Shown: positions 49,594 to 60,186, numbered from the stretch's first letter. The stretch: DNA of 64,000 nt from Blattabacterium sp. (Cryptocercus punctulatus) str. Cpu (GCF_000236405.1 NC_016621.1:186001-250000), one strand, 5' to 3'. Made by a program: numbers and translations. The notes: generated by a model not told the origin, from the letters alone.

Positions 49594-49959
49594 ATGAATT
49601 TTAAAGAAAAAACTATTGTTTCAGGGTCTTTAAATAGAATCCGAAGTTCTCCAAGAAAAATAAGATTAGTAGTTGATATTATTCGTAATAAAGAAATTAA
49701 AAATGCTTTGGATATATTAAAATATAGTAAAAAACATAGAATTTCTATTTCATTAAGAAAATTATTAATTTCTTTATTATCCAATTATAAAAAAAAATAT
49801 ATGGAAGATAATATTGATGAAAAATCTTTATGTATAAAGGAAATTAGAGTTGATCAAGGAAAAACTTTAAAAAGATTACGTCCTGTACCTCAAGGTAGAG
49901 GTCATAAAATTAGAAAAAGATCAAGTAATGTAGTAGTTACTTTAGGAAAGAGAAAATAA
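49594..49959 (+). CDS. rplV: 50S ribosomal protein L22
   Basis: Tunnel protein. 121 residues: [28 protein letters not shown] (about 16-43), [40 protein letters not shown] with the beta-hairpin loop. The N-terminus is a little longer than E. coli as in Bacteroidetes. Sixteen bases after rpsS. Confidence 0.96.
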   Translation: MNFKEKTIVSGSLNRIRSSPRKIRLVVDIIRNKEIKNALDILKYSKKHRISISLRKLLISLLSNYKKKYMEDNIDEKSLCIKEIRVDQGKTLKRLRPVPQGRGHKIRKRSSNVVVTLGKRK

Positions 49960-49972
49960 AAGTAAAATATAT

Positions 49973-50689
49973 ATGGGACAAAAAACTAATCCAATTGTTA
50001 ATCGTTTAGGGATTGTTATGGGCTGGCAATCTAGTTGGTGTAATAATTATAAGGATAGAATACAAGAGGATTTTAAAGTTAGAAGGTATATAGAAACTCG
50101 TTTACTTAAAGGAATTGTTTCTCGAATTTTTATAGATAGAACTCTAAAATTTATAACGATAACTATTAGAACATCTAGACCAGCTCTTGTTATAGGAAAA
50201 AGAGGAGAAGAAGTGGATACTATTAGAAAAGAATTAAGAAAATTTACTCAAAAAGAAGTTCAAATTAATATATCTGAAGTAAGAAGACCAGAGTTAGATG
50301 CCCCTTTAGTAGCTAAAGGATTGGTTAGACAATTGGAAAATAGAATATCTTATAAAAAAATAATTAAATTATCTATTATTTCAGCTATGAGAATGAATGC
50401 TCAAGGTATAAAAATTCAGATTTCTGGAAGATTGAATGGATCTGAAATGGCTAGACGAGAATCTTATAAAGAAGGTCGAATTTCTCTTGGGACTTTTCGG
50501 GCAGATGTTGATTATCATATGGAAGTTGCTCATACAGTTTATGGAACTATCGGGATAAAAGTTTGGATTATGAAAGGAGAAATATATGGAAAAAAAGAAT
50601 TATCTCCATTATTTGGATTACAACAACAAAAAAATCACGTTTTTATAATAATAAATTTTCTGCTTTTAAATAAAAAGAAAAAATATTAA
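49973..50689 (+). CDS. rpsC: 30S ribosomal protein S3, tail possibly frameshifted
   Basis: mRNA-entry protein. 238 residues: [14 protein letters not shown], the KH domain [21 protein letters not shown] (about 64-84), RVEL-type [30 protein letters not shown] and [13 protein letters not shown]. After [10 protein letters not shown] the last residues are [13 protein letters not shown], oddly hydrophobic. One more A in the A7 run (50628-50634) would give [14 protein letters not shown] ending at 50673, more like a basic S3 tail. The core is intact either way. Confidence 0.95.
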   Translation: MGQKTNPIVNRLGIVMGWQSSWCNNYKDRIQEDFKVRRYIETRLLKGIVSRIFIDRTLKFITITIRTSRPALVIGKRGEEVDTIRKELRKFTQKEVQINISEVRRPELDAPLVAKGLVRQLENRISYKKIIKLSIISAMRMNAQGIKIQISGRLNGSEMARRESYKEGRISLGTFRADVDYHMEVAHTVYGTIGIKVWIMKGEIYGKKELSPLFGLQQQKNHVFIIINFLLLNKKKKY

Positions 50690-50728
50690 TTTTTTTATTA
50701 ATATAATATCTAATTATTATTTTTATGT

Positions 50729-51148
50729 ATGTTACAACCAAAAAAAACAAAATATAAAAAAAATCAAAAAGGTAGAATCCGGGGTAATGCTTCAAAAGGA
50801 CTTATTCTTTCAAGAGGATTATATGGAATAAAAGCGATGGAAGGTACGTGGATTACATCTAGACAATTAGAAGCTGCTCGTGTAGCTGCTACTAGATATA
50901 TGAAAAGAGAAGGAAGATTGTGGATAAATATTTTTCCAGATAAACCAATAACAAAAAAACCACAAGAAGTTCGTATGGGAAAAGGAAAAGGACCTGTAGA
51001 ATTTTGGGTATCTATTGTTAAACCTGGAAGAATATTATTTGAAATAGATGGTGTAGAAATGATCATTGCTAAGGAAGCATTAAGATTAGCTTCTCAAAAA
51101 TTTCCTATAAAAATGAAATTTATTTTTTCAAAAGAATTTGTAGAATGA
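50729..51148 (+). CDS. rplP: 50S ribosomal protein L16
   Basis: Binds 23S rRNA near the A site. 139 residues: [11 protein letters not shown] (1-11), [52 protein letters not shown] (about 28-79), [24 protein letters not shown]. Another ATG four bases earlier is out of frame. Overlaps rpmC start by 4 bases. Confidence 0.97.
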   Translation: MLQPKKTKYKKNQKGRIRGNASKGLILSRGLYGIKAMEGTWITSRQLEAARVAATRYMKREGRLWINIFPDKPITKKPQEVRMGKGKGPVEFWVSIVKPGRILFEIDGVEMIIAKEALRLASQKFPIKMKFIFSKEFVE

Positions 51149-51354
51149 AAAAATATTCGGAAATTCAAATTTTATCTATTAATGATATTAAAATAAATAT
51201 ACAAATTCAAAAAAAAATTTATCAAAAAATGAAATTTGATCAAGTTTTAAATTTTAAAAAAAATTTTATAAAAATTAGGATTTTGAGAAGATATATCGCT
51301 AAATTAAAAACTGAATTAAATAAAAAAATAAATGATAATAAATCAGGAAAATAA
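51145..51354 (+). CDS. rpmC: 50S ribosomal protein L29
   Basis: Small tunnel-exit protein. 69 residues, mostly helical: [15 protein letters not shown], then [16 protein letters not shown] and [18 protein letters not shown] near the end, the conserved C-terminal RR.IARxxT pattern. The coding end overlaps rpsQ by 23 bases, an unusually long overlap. Identification depends on position as well as motif. Confidence 0.9.
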   Translation: MKKYSEIQILSINDIKINIQIQKKIYQKMKFDQVLNFKKNFIKIRILRRYIAKLKTELNKKINDNKSGK

Positions 51355-51622
51355 TAGTATTACTATTCCTAGAAGAAATAGTAGAAAACAAAGAATAGGA
51401 ATAGTAGTTAGTAATAAAATGAATAAAACAATTATTGTTTCTGAAACTAAAAAAGTAAAACATAAATATTACGGAAAAAGTATTTTAAAAAAGAAAAAAT
51501 ATATGGTTCATGATGAAGAAAATATATCCAAAAATGGCGATAAAGTAAAGATTATGGAAATAAAACCTATTAGTAAAAATAAATGTTGGAGATTAATTTC
51601 TGTTTTAGGTAAAATCGGATAA
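51332..51622 (+). CDS. rpsQ: 30S ribosomal protein S17
   Basis: Binds 16S rRNA 5' domain. 96 residues from the ATG at 51332: [50 protein letters not shown] (about 15-65) is the family core. Its first 8 codons overlap rpmC; later starts without the overlap would remove only unconserved residues. Confidence 0.95.
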   Translation: MIINQENNSITIPRRNSRKQRIGIVVSNKMNKTIIVSETKKVKHKYYGKSILKKKKYMVHDEENISKNGDKVKIMEIKPISKNKCWRLISVLGKIG

Positions 51623-51623
51623 T

Positions 51624-51995
51624 ATGTTACAACAAGAATCTAGATGTAGAGTTTCTGATAATTCAGGAGCAAAAGTAGCTTTAATTATTCGTGTTCTAGG
51701 AGGATCTAAAAAAAAATATGCTTTTTTAGGTGATTCGATAGTTGTTACAATAAAATCGGCTATTTCTAGTGGTGGTATAGTAAAAAAAGGACAAATTGCT
51801 AAAGCAATAATAATTAGAACAAAAAAAAGAACGAGAAGAAAAGATGGATCTTATATAAGTTTTGATGATAATGCTTGTGTTTTAATAAATCCTTCTGGTG
51901 AGATGATGGGAACTCGAGTTTTTGGACCAGTAGCAAGAGAGTTAAGAGATTTGGAATATATGAAAATTATTTCTTTAGCTCAAGAAGTTTTATAA
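51624..51995 (+). CDS. rplN: 50S ribosomal protein L14
   Basis: Interface protein and target of RsfS, also encoded here. 123 residues: [27 protein letters not shown] (1-27), [58 protein letters not shown]. Complete and normal. Confidence 0.97.
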   Translation: MLQQESRCRVSDNSGAKVALIIRVLGGSKKKYAFLGDSIVVTIKSAISSGGIVKKGQIAKAIIIRTKKRTRRKDGSYISFDDNACVLINPSGEMMGTRVFGPVARELRDLEYMKIISLAQEVL

Positions 51996-52025
51996 AGTTA
52001 TATATAAAAGTTTATTTATTTAAAT

Positions 52026-52271
52026 ATGATAAAAAAAGGAGATAAAATTTCGATTTTATCAGGAAATTATAAGGGGTTAAAAGGAGTAATTTCAAAAGTT
52101 TTTCCAAAAAAAAAAAAAGTTATTGTATTTGGAATAAATATGATTCAAAAACATATTAAACCTAATGCAAAAAATCCTAAAGGAGGAATTATAAAAAAAG
52201 AAGCTCCTATACATATATCTAATTTAAAAAAAGAAGAAAAAAAGAAAATAGATGATTCCTTATCAGTCTAG
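52026..52271 (+). CDS. rplX: 50S ribosomal protein L24, short
   Basis: Assembly initiator protein. 81 residues, about 20 fewer than usual. The KOW domain IKKGDKISILSGNYKGLKGVISKVFPKKKKVIVFGINMIQKHIKPNAKNPKGGIIKKEAPIHISN (residues 2-66) is intact, but the usual C-terminal third is replaced by a short acidic/basic tail that runs 20 bases into rplE. Shortening is likely reductive. Confidence 0.93.
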   Translation: MIKKGDKISILSGNYKGLKGVISKVFPKKKKVIVFGINMIQKHIKPNAKNPKGGIIKKEAPIHISNLKKEEKKKIDDSLSV

Positions 52272-52812
52272 ATTAAAAAATTTATATAAAGAAAATATAG
52301 TTCCAAAGTTAATAAAAAAATTTGATTATGGTTCTATTATGGAAGTTCCTAGACTTAATAAAATAATTGTACATCAAGGTATTGGAAAAGCAACATTAGA
52401 TAAGAAACTTATAGATTTTTCTATGAATGAAATAACATCTATTGTAGGGCAAAAAGCAGTTTTTTGTTATTCAAAACATGATGAATCTGGATTTAAATTA
52501 AGAAAAGGGATGCCAATAGGAGTAAAGGTTACTTTACGAAGGATAAAAATGTATGAATTTTTGGAAAGATTAATTACGGTTTCTTTACCTAGAGTGAGAG
52601 ATTTTAATGGAGTAAAAATAAATAGTTTTGATAGATTTGGAAATTATAATATGGGGATTACGGAACAAGTAATTTATCCAGAAATTAATATTGATAAAAT
52701 TAAAAAAAATATGGGAATGAATATTACATTTGTTACTTCCGCAAAAAGTAATTTAGAAGCTAAATTTCTTTTATTTTATTTTGGAATACCATTTCAAAAA
52801 AATGATAAATAA
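52252..52812 (+). CDS. rplE: 50S ribosomal protein L5
   Basis: Binds 5S rRNA. 186 residues: YQSRLKNLYKENIVPKLIKKFDYGSIMEVPRLNKIIVHQGIG (about 4-46), FKLRKGMPIGVKVTLRR, NYNMGITEQVIYPEI (about 139-153), TSAKSNLEAKFLL. ATG overlaps the end of rplX; the stop abuts rpsN. Confidence 0.97.
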   Translation: MIPYQSRLKNLYKENIVPKLIKKFDYGSIMEVPRLNKIIVHQGIGKATLDKKLIDFSMNEITSIVGQKAVFCYSKHDESGFKLRKGMPIGVKVTLRRIKMYEFLERLITVSLPRVRDFNGVKINSFDRFGNYNMGITEQVIYPEINIDKIKKNMGMNITFVTSAKSNLEAKFLLFYFGIPFQKNDK

Positions 52813-53082
52813 ATGGCGAAAGAATCTGTAAAAGCAAGACAAATAAAAAGAGAAAAAATTGTATTAAAATATGCAAAAAAAAGAGAAAGTTTGAAAAAAT
52901 CTAAAAGTTATGAATTATTGCAAAAACTTCCCCGAAATGCATCTCCGGTACGTTTAAGAAATAGATGTTCAATAAGTGGAAGAAGTAGAGGATATATGAG
53001 ATTATTTGGTATATCTCGTATTGTTTTCAGAAGTATGGTTTCTCAAGGTCTTATACCTGGAGTAAAAAAAGCAAGTTGGTAA
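52813..53082 (+). CDS. rpsN: 30S ribosomal protein S14
   Basis: 89 residues, the longer zinc-free form (no CxxC pairs). [15 protein letters not shown] (1-15), [54 protein letters not shown] (about 37-89) is the conserved C-terminal core. Starts at the base following the rplE stop. Confidence 0.97.
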   Translation: MAKESVKARQIKREKIVLKYAKKRESLKKSKSYELLQKLPRNASPVRLRNRCSISGRSRGYMRLFGISRIVFRSMVSQGLIPGVKKASW

Positions 53083-53108
53083 CTGATATTATTATAAAAA
53101 AATAAAAT

Positions 53109-53498
53109 ATGAATACCGATCCTATTGCAGATTTTTTAACTAGAATTAGAAATGCTTGTATAGTAAAACACAAATTATTAAAAATTCCCTCTTCTAAATT
53201 AAAAAAAGAACTTTCTAAAATTCTATTAGAAAATGGTTATATTTTAGATTATAAATTGGAAAAAAAGGATAAGGAAATAATTAAAATTGCTTTAAAATAT
53301 TTTAAAAATAATTCCGTAATTCAACGATTAATTAGAATAAGTAAACCAGGATTAAGAAAATATACTAAATATAAAAATATACCTCGGGTTTTAAATGGAT
53401 TAGGAATTGCAATTATTTCTACTTCTTATGGTATAATAACAGATAAACAGGCAAGAAAAAAAAGATTAGGAGGTGAAATTTTATGTTATGTTTATTAA
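53109..53498 (+). CDS. rpsH: 30S ribosomal protein S8
   Basis: Central-domain 16S rRNA binder. 129 residues: [14 protein letters not shown] (4-17), [76 protein letters not shown]. Ends normally with GGEILCYV. Upstream spacer is 26 bases. Confidence 0.97.
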   Translation: MNTDPIADFLTRIRNACIVKHKLLKIPSSKLKKELSKILLENGYILDYKLEKKDKEIIKIALKYFKNNSVIQRLIRISKPGLRKYTKYKNIPRVLNGLGIAIISTSYGIITDKQARKKRLGGEILCYVY

Positions 53499-53512
53499 AA
53501 ATTTTTTTGATT

Positions 53513-54058
53513 ATGTCTAGAATTGGAAAAATGCCTATATCTATACCTAAGGATGTATATATAAATATTATTGATAATAAAATAATTATAAAAGGGAAAT
53601 TAGGTATTTTAAGTCAAAAATTTTCCGAAAAAATAAAAATTATTTTTAAAAATGATAAATTATTTTTAAGTAGAATACAAGAAGATAAAAAAACTAAATC
53701 TTTACATGGATTATATCGTGTATTAATTGATAATATGGTTAAAGGAGTTACTAATGGATTTCAAAAGGAATTAGAATTAATTGGAATTGGATATAGAGTA
53801 TCTTATTATGAAGAAATATTAGAATTTAATTTAGGTTTTTCTCATAAAATTATGATGAAAATTCCTAAAGAAATTTGTGCAGAAATAAAAATAAATAAAG
53901 GGCAAAATCCAATTCTTATATTAAAATCTTACGATAAACAACTTTTAGGTATGATAGCTTCTAAAATTCGTTCATTAAGAGTACCAGAACCATATAAAGG
54001 AAAAGGAATAAAATATTTAAAAGAATCTATTCGTAAAAAAACTGGAAAATCTGCTTAA
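53513..54058 (+). CDS. rplF: 50S ribosomal protein L6
   Basis: Large-subunit protein near the factor-binding site. 181 residues from the ATG at 53513, chosen because MSRIGKMPISIPKDV is the family start; the ATG at 53483 would add a hydrophobic stretch overlapping rpsH. QKELELIGIGYRVSY (about 83-97), GFSHKI, and VPEPYKGKGIKYLKESIRKKTGKSA (about 157-181) are conserved. Confidence 0.96.
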   Translation: MSRIGKMPISIPKDVYINIIDNKIIIKGKLGILSQKFSEKIKIIFKNDKLFLSRIQEDKKTKSLHGLYRVLIDNMVKGVTNGFQKELELIGIGYRVSYYEEILEFNLGFSHKIMMKIPKEICAEIKINKGQNPILILKSYDKQLLGMIASKIRSLRVPEPYKGKGIKYLKESIRKKTGKSA

Positions 54059-54063
54059 ATATT

Positions 54064-54402
54064 ATGAAGGGAAATAAAAAAAAATTTAAAAAATTTTTAG
54101 GAACTAAAAAAAAACCTAGAATTACTGTTTTTAGAAGTAATAAAGCAATTTATGCACAAATAATTGATGATTTGTCTGGAAAAACTTTAGTATCTTCTTC
54201 TTCTAGAGAAAAAATATTTAGAAATAATATGAAAATAAAACAAACAAAAATAAAATTATCTAATGAAGTTGGAAAATTATTAGGAGAAAGAGCAAGTTTA
54301 TTAAAAATAAAAAAGGTAATTTTTGATAGAGGAAAGTATTTATATCATGGTAGGATCAAATCCTTAGCAGAAGGGGTAAGAGAAATGGGTTTAGATTTTT
54401 GA
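54064..54402 (+). CDS. rplR: 50S ribosomal protein L18
   Basis: 5S rRNA-binding protein, partner of L5. 112 residues: GTKKKPRITVFRSNKAIYAQIIDD (about 13-36), KTLVSSSSRE, FDRGKYLYHGRIKSLAEGVREMGLDF. Normal length. Five bases after rplF. Confidence 0.96.
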   Translation: MKGNKKKFKKFLGTKKKPRITVFRSNKAIYAQIIDDLSGKTLVSSSSREKIFRNNMKIKQTKIKLSNEVGKLLGERASLLKIKKVIFDRGKYLYHGRIKSLAEGVREMGLDF

Positions 54403-54409
54403 TTAAACT

Positions 54410-54943
54410 ATGGTAATATTTTTAGATAAAAAAAGAAAACATTCAGGATTAGAACTAAAAGAAAAATTAGTTGGAGTTACAAGAGTGTGTAAAGTTACTA
54501 AAGGAAGAAGATATTTTAGTTTTAGTGCTATTGTTATTAAAGGAAATGAAGATGGAATGGTAGGATATGGATTTGGAAAATCTAAGGAAGCTACTGATGC
54601 TATTCGTAAAGCTGGGGAACAGGCTAAACGAAATTTATGTAAAGTTTGTATTTATAATGGAACTATACCACATGAACAAGAAGCTAGGTATGGTGGGGCT
54701 CATATTCTTATTAAACCAGCATCTGCAGGAACTGGTATTATAGCTGGGGGACCTTTAAGAGCAGTTCTTGAAACTGTAGGATTGAGAGATGTTTTATCAA
54801 AATCTAAAGGATCATCCAATCCCCATAATATAATTAAAGCTACAATTAAAGCTTTAAAATATATGAGAGATATTCAGATAATTTCTAAAGAAAGAGGTCT
54901 TTCTATTGAAAGAGTATATAATGGAGTGGAATATGTAAAATAA
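54410..54943 (+). CDS. rpsE: 30S ribosomal protein S5
   Basis: Accuracy-related small-subunit protein. 177 residues: [60 protein letters not shown] (about 14-74), [55 protein letters not shown]. In most bacteria rpmD (L30) follows; here only 26 bases separate it from rplO, so L30 is missing. Confidence 0.97.
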   Translation: MVIFLDKKRKHSGLELKEKLVGVTRVCKVTKGRRYFSFSAIVIKGNEDGMVGYGFGKSKEATDAIRKAGEQAKRNLCKVCIYNGTIPHEQEARYGGAHILIKPASAGTGIIAGGPLRAVLETVGLRDVLSKSKGSSNPHNIIKATIKALKYMRDIQIISKERGLSIERVYNGVEYVK

Positions 54944-54969
54944 ATAAAAAAATATAAATAAATTTTATT

Positions 54970-55425
54970 ATGGAGTTAAATTTTTTGATTCCAAAAAAAG
55001 GATCTAAAAAAAAAAAGTTAAGATTAGGTAGAGGACAAGGTTCTGGAAAAGGTGGGACTTGTGGTAGAGGACATAAAGGATCAAAATCCCGTTCTGGATA
55101 TTCTAAAAAATTGGGGTTTGAAGGGGGTCAAATGCCAATTCAAAGAAGAATTCCTAAATTTGGATTTAAAAATCCTAATAGAAAAAAATATTTTATAATT
55201 AATTTAGATTATTTACAAGAATTAGTAAATAAGAGAAAAATATCTGATATTATTAATCAACAAACATTATTAAATAATCGTTTATTAATGAAAAAAAATG
55301 GATTAATAAAAATTTTAGCAGGAAGAAAAATATTAAAAATTTCATTAAAAATTACTGCATCTAAATTTAGTAAAAAAGCTATTTTTTATATAAAAAAAGC
55401 AGGTGGAGAGGTTTTTTATATATGA
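54970..55425 (+). CDS. rplO: 50S ribosomal protein L15
   Basis: Late assembly protein. 151 residues: [50 protein letters not shown] (about 17-67), and [38 protein letters not shown]. Directly after rpsE without rpmD. Eighteen bases before secY. Confidence 0.97.
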   Translation: MELNFLIPKKGSKKKKLRLGRGQGSGKGGTCGRGHKGSKSRSGYSKKLGFEGGQMPIQRRIPKFGFKNPNRKKYFIINLDYLQELVNKRKISDIINQQTLLNNRLLMKKNGLIKILAGRKILKISLKITASKFSKKAIFYIKKAGGEVFYI

Positions 55426-55443
55426 TATATATAGATTATTTTC

Positions 55444-56862
55444 ATGAATAATTTTTTAATTATATTTCATAATATTTGGAATATAAGAGAATTACGGAAA
55501 AAAATAATAATAACTTTAAGTTTTTTATTAGTATATCGTTTTGGTGCATATATTCCTATTCCTGGAATTAATCCTTTAGGAATTGTAGATTTTATGAAGT
55601 CAATGAATTCAGGATCTAAAGGATTAATGCAAATTCTTTCTTCTTTTACGGGAGGTGCTTTTAATCGTGCTTCTATTTTAGCTTTAGGAATTATGCCATA
55701 TATATCTGCTTCTATTATAATACAATTAATGTGTATTGTAATTCCATATTTACAAAAAGTACAAAGAGATGGAGAAAGTGGAAAAAGACATATCAATTTT
55801 ATAACAAGATGGTTAACTGTTGGAATATGTTTAATTCAAGCTCCTTTATATCTTATTTCTTTAACTAAAAAATTTAGTCCTATTAATAATTCATCATCTT
55901 CTGATTTATTTTTATCCAATACTTATCTTTTGAATATAAATACTTTTTATGGAAAAATTTTATTTTGGACAATTGGAATAATAATATTAACTTCAGGTAC
56001 CCTGTTTACTATGTGGTTAGGAGATAAAATAACGGATGAAGGGATAGGAAATGGAATTTCTTTAATAATTATGTCTGGAATTATAGTTCGTTTTCCAGAT
56101 TCTATTGTAAAAGAAATTTATAATAAATTAAATATTGGAAATGGAGGAATGATTATTTTATTTTTTGAATTTTTATTATGGTTAATAGTAATTCTTTTTT
56201 GTATTGTAATTATTCAATCTATTAGAAAAATTCCCATTCAATATGTTTCTCATTATAAATCTTTAGGATTAAGTGCTAAATTGATTCATAAAAAACATCA
56301 GTATATTCCATTAAAAATGACTGCTGCAGGTGTAATGCCAATTATTTTTTCTCAAGCAATTATGCTTTTTCCATTAACTTTTTTTAATTACGTAAATAAT
56401 GAGAAAATTAAAAATTTTTTTTATTTATTTCAAGATGTTTATGGTTTATGGTATAATTTAGCTTTTTCTATCTTGGTGATAATATTTACTTTTTTTTATA
56501 CAGCAATTACTATCCCAGTAAATCAAATAGCTGATGATTTAAAAAGAAATGGAGGACATATCCCGAAAATAAAACCAGGTAAAGAAACTGTAGAATATAT
56601 AGATTCCATTTTATCAAAAATAACACTTCCGGGAGCTATCTTATTAGCTATAATTGCAATACTACCATCTATAGTTTTTCGTATAGGGATTACTCAAAAT
56701 TTTTCTTTATTTTATGGGGGAACTTCTTTATTAATAGTTGTAGGAGTTATGTTAGATCTTATACAACAAGTAGATATATATTTATTAAATTATTATTATG
56801 ACGATTTAATGATGATAAAAAATCATAACAATAGTAGATATATTTCTAATAATAAAATGTAG
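55444..56862 (+). CDS. secY: Protein translocase subunit SecY
   Basis: Channel of the Sec translocon, partner of SecG and YajC encoded in this window. 472 residues with ten hydrophobic spans. LVYRFGAYIPIPGI (about 29-42), the plug/GGAFNRASILALGIMPYISASIIIQLM segment, GESGKRHINFITRW, GDKITDEGIGNGISLII and NQIADDLKRNGGHIPKIKPGKETVEYID are typical. The C-terminal cytosolic tail is short and Asn-rich. map does not follow it here. Confidence 0.97.
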   Translation: MNNFLIIFHNIWNIRELRKKIIITLSFLLVYRFGAYIPIPGINPLGIVDFMKSMNSGSKGLMQILSSFTGGAFNRASILALGIMPYISASIIIQLMCIVIPYLQKVQRDGESGKRHINFITRWLTVGICLIQAPLYLISLTKKFSPINNSSSSDLFLSNTYLLNINTFYGKILFWTIGIIILTSGTLFTMWLGDKITDEGIGNGISLIIMSGIIVRFPDSIVKEIYNKLNIGNGGMIILFFEFLLWLIVILFCIVIIQSIRKIPIQYVSHYKSLGLSAKLIHKKHQYIPLKMTAAGVMPIIFSQAIMLFPLTFFNYVNNEKIKNFFYLFQDVYGLWYNLAFSILVIIFTFFYTAITIPVNQIADDLKRNGGHIPKIKPGKETVEYIDSILSKITLPGAILLAIIAILPSIVFRIGITQNFSLFYGGTSLLIVVGVMLDLIQQVDIYLLNYYYDDLMMIKNHNNSRYISNNKM

Positions 56863-56926
56863 TAATTTTATGTTTATTTTTATGTATATTATATATCTAT
56901 AATGTAATAATTAATTTTATATTTTT

Positions 56927-57142
56927 ATGTCTAAACAAAAGCATATCGAAGTAGATGGTATAATTATAGAATCTTCTCCAAATGCTATGTTCCGTGTTGA
57001 ATTGGAAAATGGTTGTATTGTTAAGGCTCATATTTCAGGAAAAATGAGAATGCATTATATAAAAATTTTACCTGGTGATAAAGTGAGATTAGAAATGTCT
57101 TCATATGATTTAAATAGAGGTAGGATTACCTATAGATATTAA
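56927..57142 (+). CDS. infA: Translation initiation factor IF-1
   Basis: Small OB-fold initiation factor blocking the A site. 71 residues: [29 protein letters not shown] (1-29), [40 protein letters not shown]. Essentially family-identical. Precedes rpmJ by 26 bases, as in most bacteria. Confidence 0.98.
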   Translation: MSKQKHIEVDGIIIESSPNAMFRVELENGCIVKAHISGKMRMHYIKILPGDKVRLEMSSYDLNRGRITYRY

Positions 57143-57168
57143 AAAATGATTCAAAAATTATTATATAT

Positions 57169-57285
57169 ATGAAAGTAAGGACTTCTTTAAAAAAACGAAC
57201 AGATAATTGTAAATTTATTAGAAGAAAAGGACGTTTACGTATTATTAATAAAAAAAATCCTAGATTTAAACAAAGACAAGGTTAA
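57169..57285 (+). CDS. rpmJ: 50S ribosomal protein L36
   Basis: 38-residue protein starting [19 protein letters not shown] and ending [12 protein letters not shown], the zinc-less family pattern with only one cysteine kept. Between infA and rpsM, the standard place. The ATG at 57169 is unambiguous. Confidence 0.97.
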   Translation: MKVRTSLKKRTDNCKFIRRKGRLRIINKKNPRFKQRQG

Positions 57286-57315
57286 TTTTAATATTAAAAA
57301 AATGTATATTATTTT

Positions 57316-57693
57316 ATGGCTAGAATTTCAGGAATAGATATTCCAAAATATAAAAGAGGAATTATTGGTCTTATGTCTTTATATGGAATAAGTAAAAGTT
57401 TATCAAGTAAAATTTTATTTCATGTTGGAATTGATGAAAATGTAAAAGTAGAAAGTTGGTCTGATGAAGATATTAGTAATATAAGAAAATATATATCAGA
57501 TAATATAAAAATTGAAGGTGAATTAAGATCTGAAATTCAATTAAATATTAAAAGATTAATGGATATTGGATGTTATAGAGGGACTAGACATAGAAAAGGT
57601 CTTCCTTTGAGAGGGCAAAAAACTAAAAATAATTGTAGAACTAGAAAAGGAAGAAAAAAAACTGTAGCAAATAAGAAAAAAATAACAAAATAA
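57316..57693 (+). CDS. rpsM: 30S ribosomal protein S13
   Basis: Head protein contacting tRNA and L5. 125 residues: [25 protein letters not shown] (1-25), the [34 protein letters not shown] block (about 87-116 as [19 protein letters not shown]), and a basic tail. Complete and normal. Confidence 0.97.
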   Translation: MARISGIDIPKYKRGIIGLMSLYGISKSLSSKILFHVGIDENVKVESWSDEDISNIRKYISDNIKIEGELRSEIQLNIKRLMDIGCYRGTRHRKGLPLRGQKTKNNCRTRKGRKKTVANKKKITK

Positions 57694-57713
57694 AATTTTT
57701 TCATATAAAAAAT

Positions 57714-58100
57714 ATGGCAAAGTTATCATCGGGGAAAAAAAAATCAGTTGTAGTTGATCCATTAGGTGAAGCTCACATTCAATCTACATTTAATAATATT
57801 ATTATTACATTAACGAATAAAAAAGGAGAGGTTATAGCATGGTCTTCAGCTGGAAAAATGAATTTTAAGGGTTCTAAAAAGAATACTCCTTATGCTGCTC
57901 AAATAACTGCAGAAAACGTAGCAAAAAAGGGATTAAATGCAGGAATTAAAAAAATTGAAGTAAAAGTAAAAGGTCCTGGAGCAGGTAGAGATGCGGCGAT
58001 ACGAGCTTTAAGTAATTCTGGAATTTTAGTAACTTTAATAAAAGATATTACCCCTTTACCTCATAATGGTTGTCGCCCACCAAAAAGAAGAAGAATTTAA
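57714..58100 (+). CDS. rpsK: 30S ribosomal protein S11
   Basis: Platform protein near the E site. 128 residues: [55 protein letters not shown] (about 18-72), [31 protein letters not shown] at the end, all as in the family. Confidence 0.98.
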   Translation: MAKLSSGKKKSVVVDPLGEAHIQSTFNNIIITLTNKKGEVIAWSSAGKMNFKGSKKNTPYAAQITAENVAKKGLNAGIKKIEVKVKGPGAGRDAAIRALSNSGILVTLIKDITPLPHNGCRPPKRRRI

Positions 58101-58113
58101 TTTTTTATAAATT

Positions 58114-58722
58114 ATGGGAAGATATATAGGGCCAAAAACGAAAATTTCTCGTAAATTTGGAGAATGTATATATGGAGAAGATAAATATTTTGAAAGAAGA
58201 AAATATCCATCTGGAGAACATGGAAATAATCGCCGTAGAGGTAAACGATCAGAATATTTTATACAATTGATAGAAAAACAAAAAGCAAAATATACTTATG
58301 GTATATTAGAGCACCAATTTAAAAAATTATTTATAGAATCGTCAAGAAAAAAAGGAATTACTGGAGAATTGTTATTACAATTCTGTGAATCTCGTCTTGA
58401 TAATATTGTTTTTAGATTAAAATTTGCTCCATCTAGATCTTCAGCACGTCAGATAATTTCTCATAAGCATATTATGGTGAATAATACTATTGTTAATATT
58501 CCTTCTTTTAGATTAAAACCTGGGGATAAAATTGAAATAAGAGAAAAGTCAAAAAAACATCCAGTTATATTAGAATCTATAAATAAAAAAATAAGAATTA
58601 TAGTAGAATGGTTAATTTTAGATGAAAAAAATATGTTTGGGATATTTAGAATCATGCCAAAAAGAATACAAATACCAGAAAATATTAAAGAACAGTTAAT
58701 TGTTGAATTTTATTCAAAATAA
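58114..58722 (+). CDS. rpsD: 30S ribosomal protein S4
   Basis: Primary 16S rRNA binder. 202 residues: [15 protein letters not shown] (3-17), [40 protein letters not shown], the S4-type [32 protein letters not shown] motif (about 91-122), [22 protein letters not shown]. No zinc cysteines, Bacteroidetes-like. Confidence 0.97.
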   Translation: MGRYIGPKTKISRKFGECIYGEDKYFERRKYPSGEHGNNRRRGKRSEYFIQLIEKQKAKYTYGILEHQFKKLFIESSRKKGITGELLLQFCESRLDNIVFRLKFAPSRSSARQIISHKHIMVNNTIVNIPSFRLKPGDKIEIREKSKKHPVILESINKKIRIIVEWLILDEKNMFGIFRIMPKRIQIPENIKEQLIVEFYSK

Positions 58723-58733
58723 GAATCAATATT

Positions 58734-59738
58734 ATGGATATTCTAGATTTTGTTAAACCTAATAAAATTATAGTATCTGAATTTTCAGATTATAAGGGAG
58801 TTTTTCATTTAAAACCTTTAGAACCTGGTTATGGTATTACATTAGGAAATTCTTTAAGAAGAGTATTATTAAGTTCATTAAAAGGATTTGCGATAACTTC
58901 TATTAGAATTAAGGGTGTAAAATATGAATTTTCTACTATAGAAGGTGTAATTGAAGATGTTACTGAAATTATTTTAAATTTAAAAAAAATTCGTTTTAAA
59001 CAGAAAGTATATGGAGTAACTAAAGAAATAGTTAATACTTTTTTGAATAAATATGAAAAAGTAACCGGAAAAATTTTTAATAAATTTATTTCTAATTTTC
59101 AAATTATAAATACAGATTTATTAATTTGTAATAAAAATAAATCCATTCCATTAGAAATAAGTTTTATTATTGAAGAAGGAAGAGGTTATGTTCCAGCAGA
59201 AGAAAATAAAAAAAATAATAATGATTTAATTGGAAATATTCCTATAGATTCTATTTATACTCCTATTAAAAATGTGAAATATACAATAGAAAATTGTCGT
59301 GTTGGGCAAAAAACAGATTTTGAAACCCTTTTATTAGAAATTAAAACGGATGGATCTATATGTCCTAAAATGGCATTAATGGAAGCTGCTAATATTTTAA
59401 TTCAATATTTTTCTATTTTTTCATTAGAAAAAATTGGAAAAGAAGAGCCTGAAAAAATTGGAAAAGAAAATAAATATGATGAAGATTTTTTACGTATGCG
59501 TACATTATTAAAATCTAAATTAAATGAAATGGATTTATCTGTACGTACAAAAAATTGTTTAAAATCTGCTTTTATAGAAACTATAGCTGATTTAGTAATT
59601 CTTGATAAAACTAGTATGTTAAATATGAGAAATTTTGGAAAAAAATCATTAGAAGAATTGGAAATTAAAATGAAAAATAAAGGTTTATATTTTGGAATGA
59701 ATATATCTGAATATAAAATAAATAATAAAAATAAATAG
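58734..59738 (+). CDS. rpoA: DNA-directed RNA polymerase alpha subunit
   Basis: Assembly platform of RNA polymerase. 334 residues. N-terminal domain: [26 protein letters not shown] (about 24-49), [16 protein letters not shown]-terminal domain: [23 protein letters not shown] and [14 protein letters not shown]. The flexible linker contains a near-duplicate EKIGKEE/EKIGKEN, a small in-frame repeat (about 59430-59471). Works with omega, encoded at 22.8 kb. Confidence 0.98.
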   Translation: MDILDFVKPNKIIVSEFSDYKGVFHLKPLEPGYGITLGNSLRRVLLSSLKGFAITSIRIKGVKYEFSTIEGVIEDVTEIILNLKKIRFKQKVYGVTKEIVNTFLNKYEKVTGKIFNKFISNFQIINTDLLICNKNKSIPLEISFIIEEGRGYVPAEENKKNNNDLIGNIPIDSIYTPIKNVKYTIENCRVGQKTDFETLLLEIKTDGSICPKMALMEAANILIQYFSIFSLEKIGKEEPEKIGKENKYDEDFLRMRTLLKSKLNEMDLSVRTKNCLKSAFIETIADLVILDKTSMLNMRNFGKKSLEELEIKMKNKGLYFGMNISEYKINNKNK

Positions 59739-59751
59739 ATTTTTTATTTTT

Positions 59752-60186
59752 ATGAATCATAGAAAAAAAAATAATCATTTGAGTAGGAAATATGGACATA
59801 GAAAATCAATTTTATCTAATATGTCTTCATCTTTAATTAAAAATAAAAAAATTTTTACTACTCTTGCTAAAGCTAAAGCTTTAAAAAAATATGTAGAACC
59901 TATTATAACAAAATCTAAAATAAACACAACTCATTCTAAAAGAAATATTTTTTCTTTATTAAGAGATAAAATTGCGGTATCGGAACTTTTTAATGAATCT
60001 TTTAAAAAAGTTCGTGAACGTCCTGGTGGATATACAAGAATTATAAAAATTGGATTTCGTTCCGGAGATATGGCAAAAGTATCTCTTATTGAATTGGTAG
60101 ATTTTAATAATATTTATAATTCTAAAAAAAATTTAAAATCAGTAAGACGTAGTGGAAAAAAGAAAAGGGTTAATCCAATAGAATAA
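59752..60186 (+). CDS. rplQ: 50S ribosomal protein L17
   Basis: Tunnel-exit protein. 144 residues: [52 protein letters not shown] (1-52), [30 protein letters not shown] (about 91-120). The tail is basic. Its stop overlaps the eno ATG as TAATG. In other flavobacteria carA may sit here; it is absent. Confidence 0.97.
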   Translation: MNHRKKNNHLSRKYGHRKSILSNMSSSLIKNKKIFTTLAKAKALKKYVEPIITKSKINTTHSKRNIFSLLRDKIAVSELFNESFKKVRERPGGYTRIIKIGFRSGDMAKVSLIELVDFNNIYNSKKNLKSVRRSGKKKRVNPIE

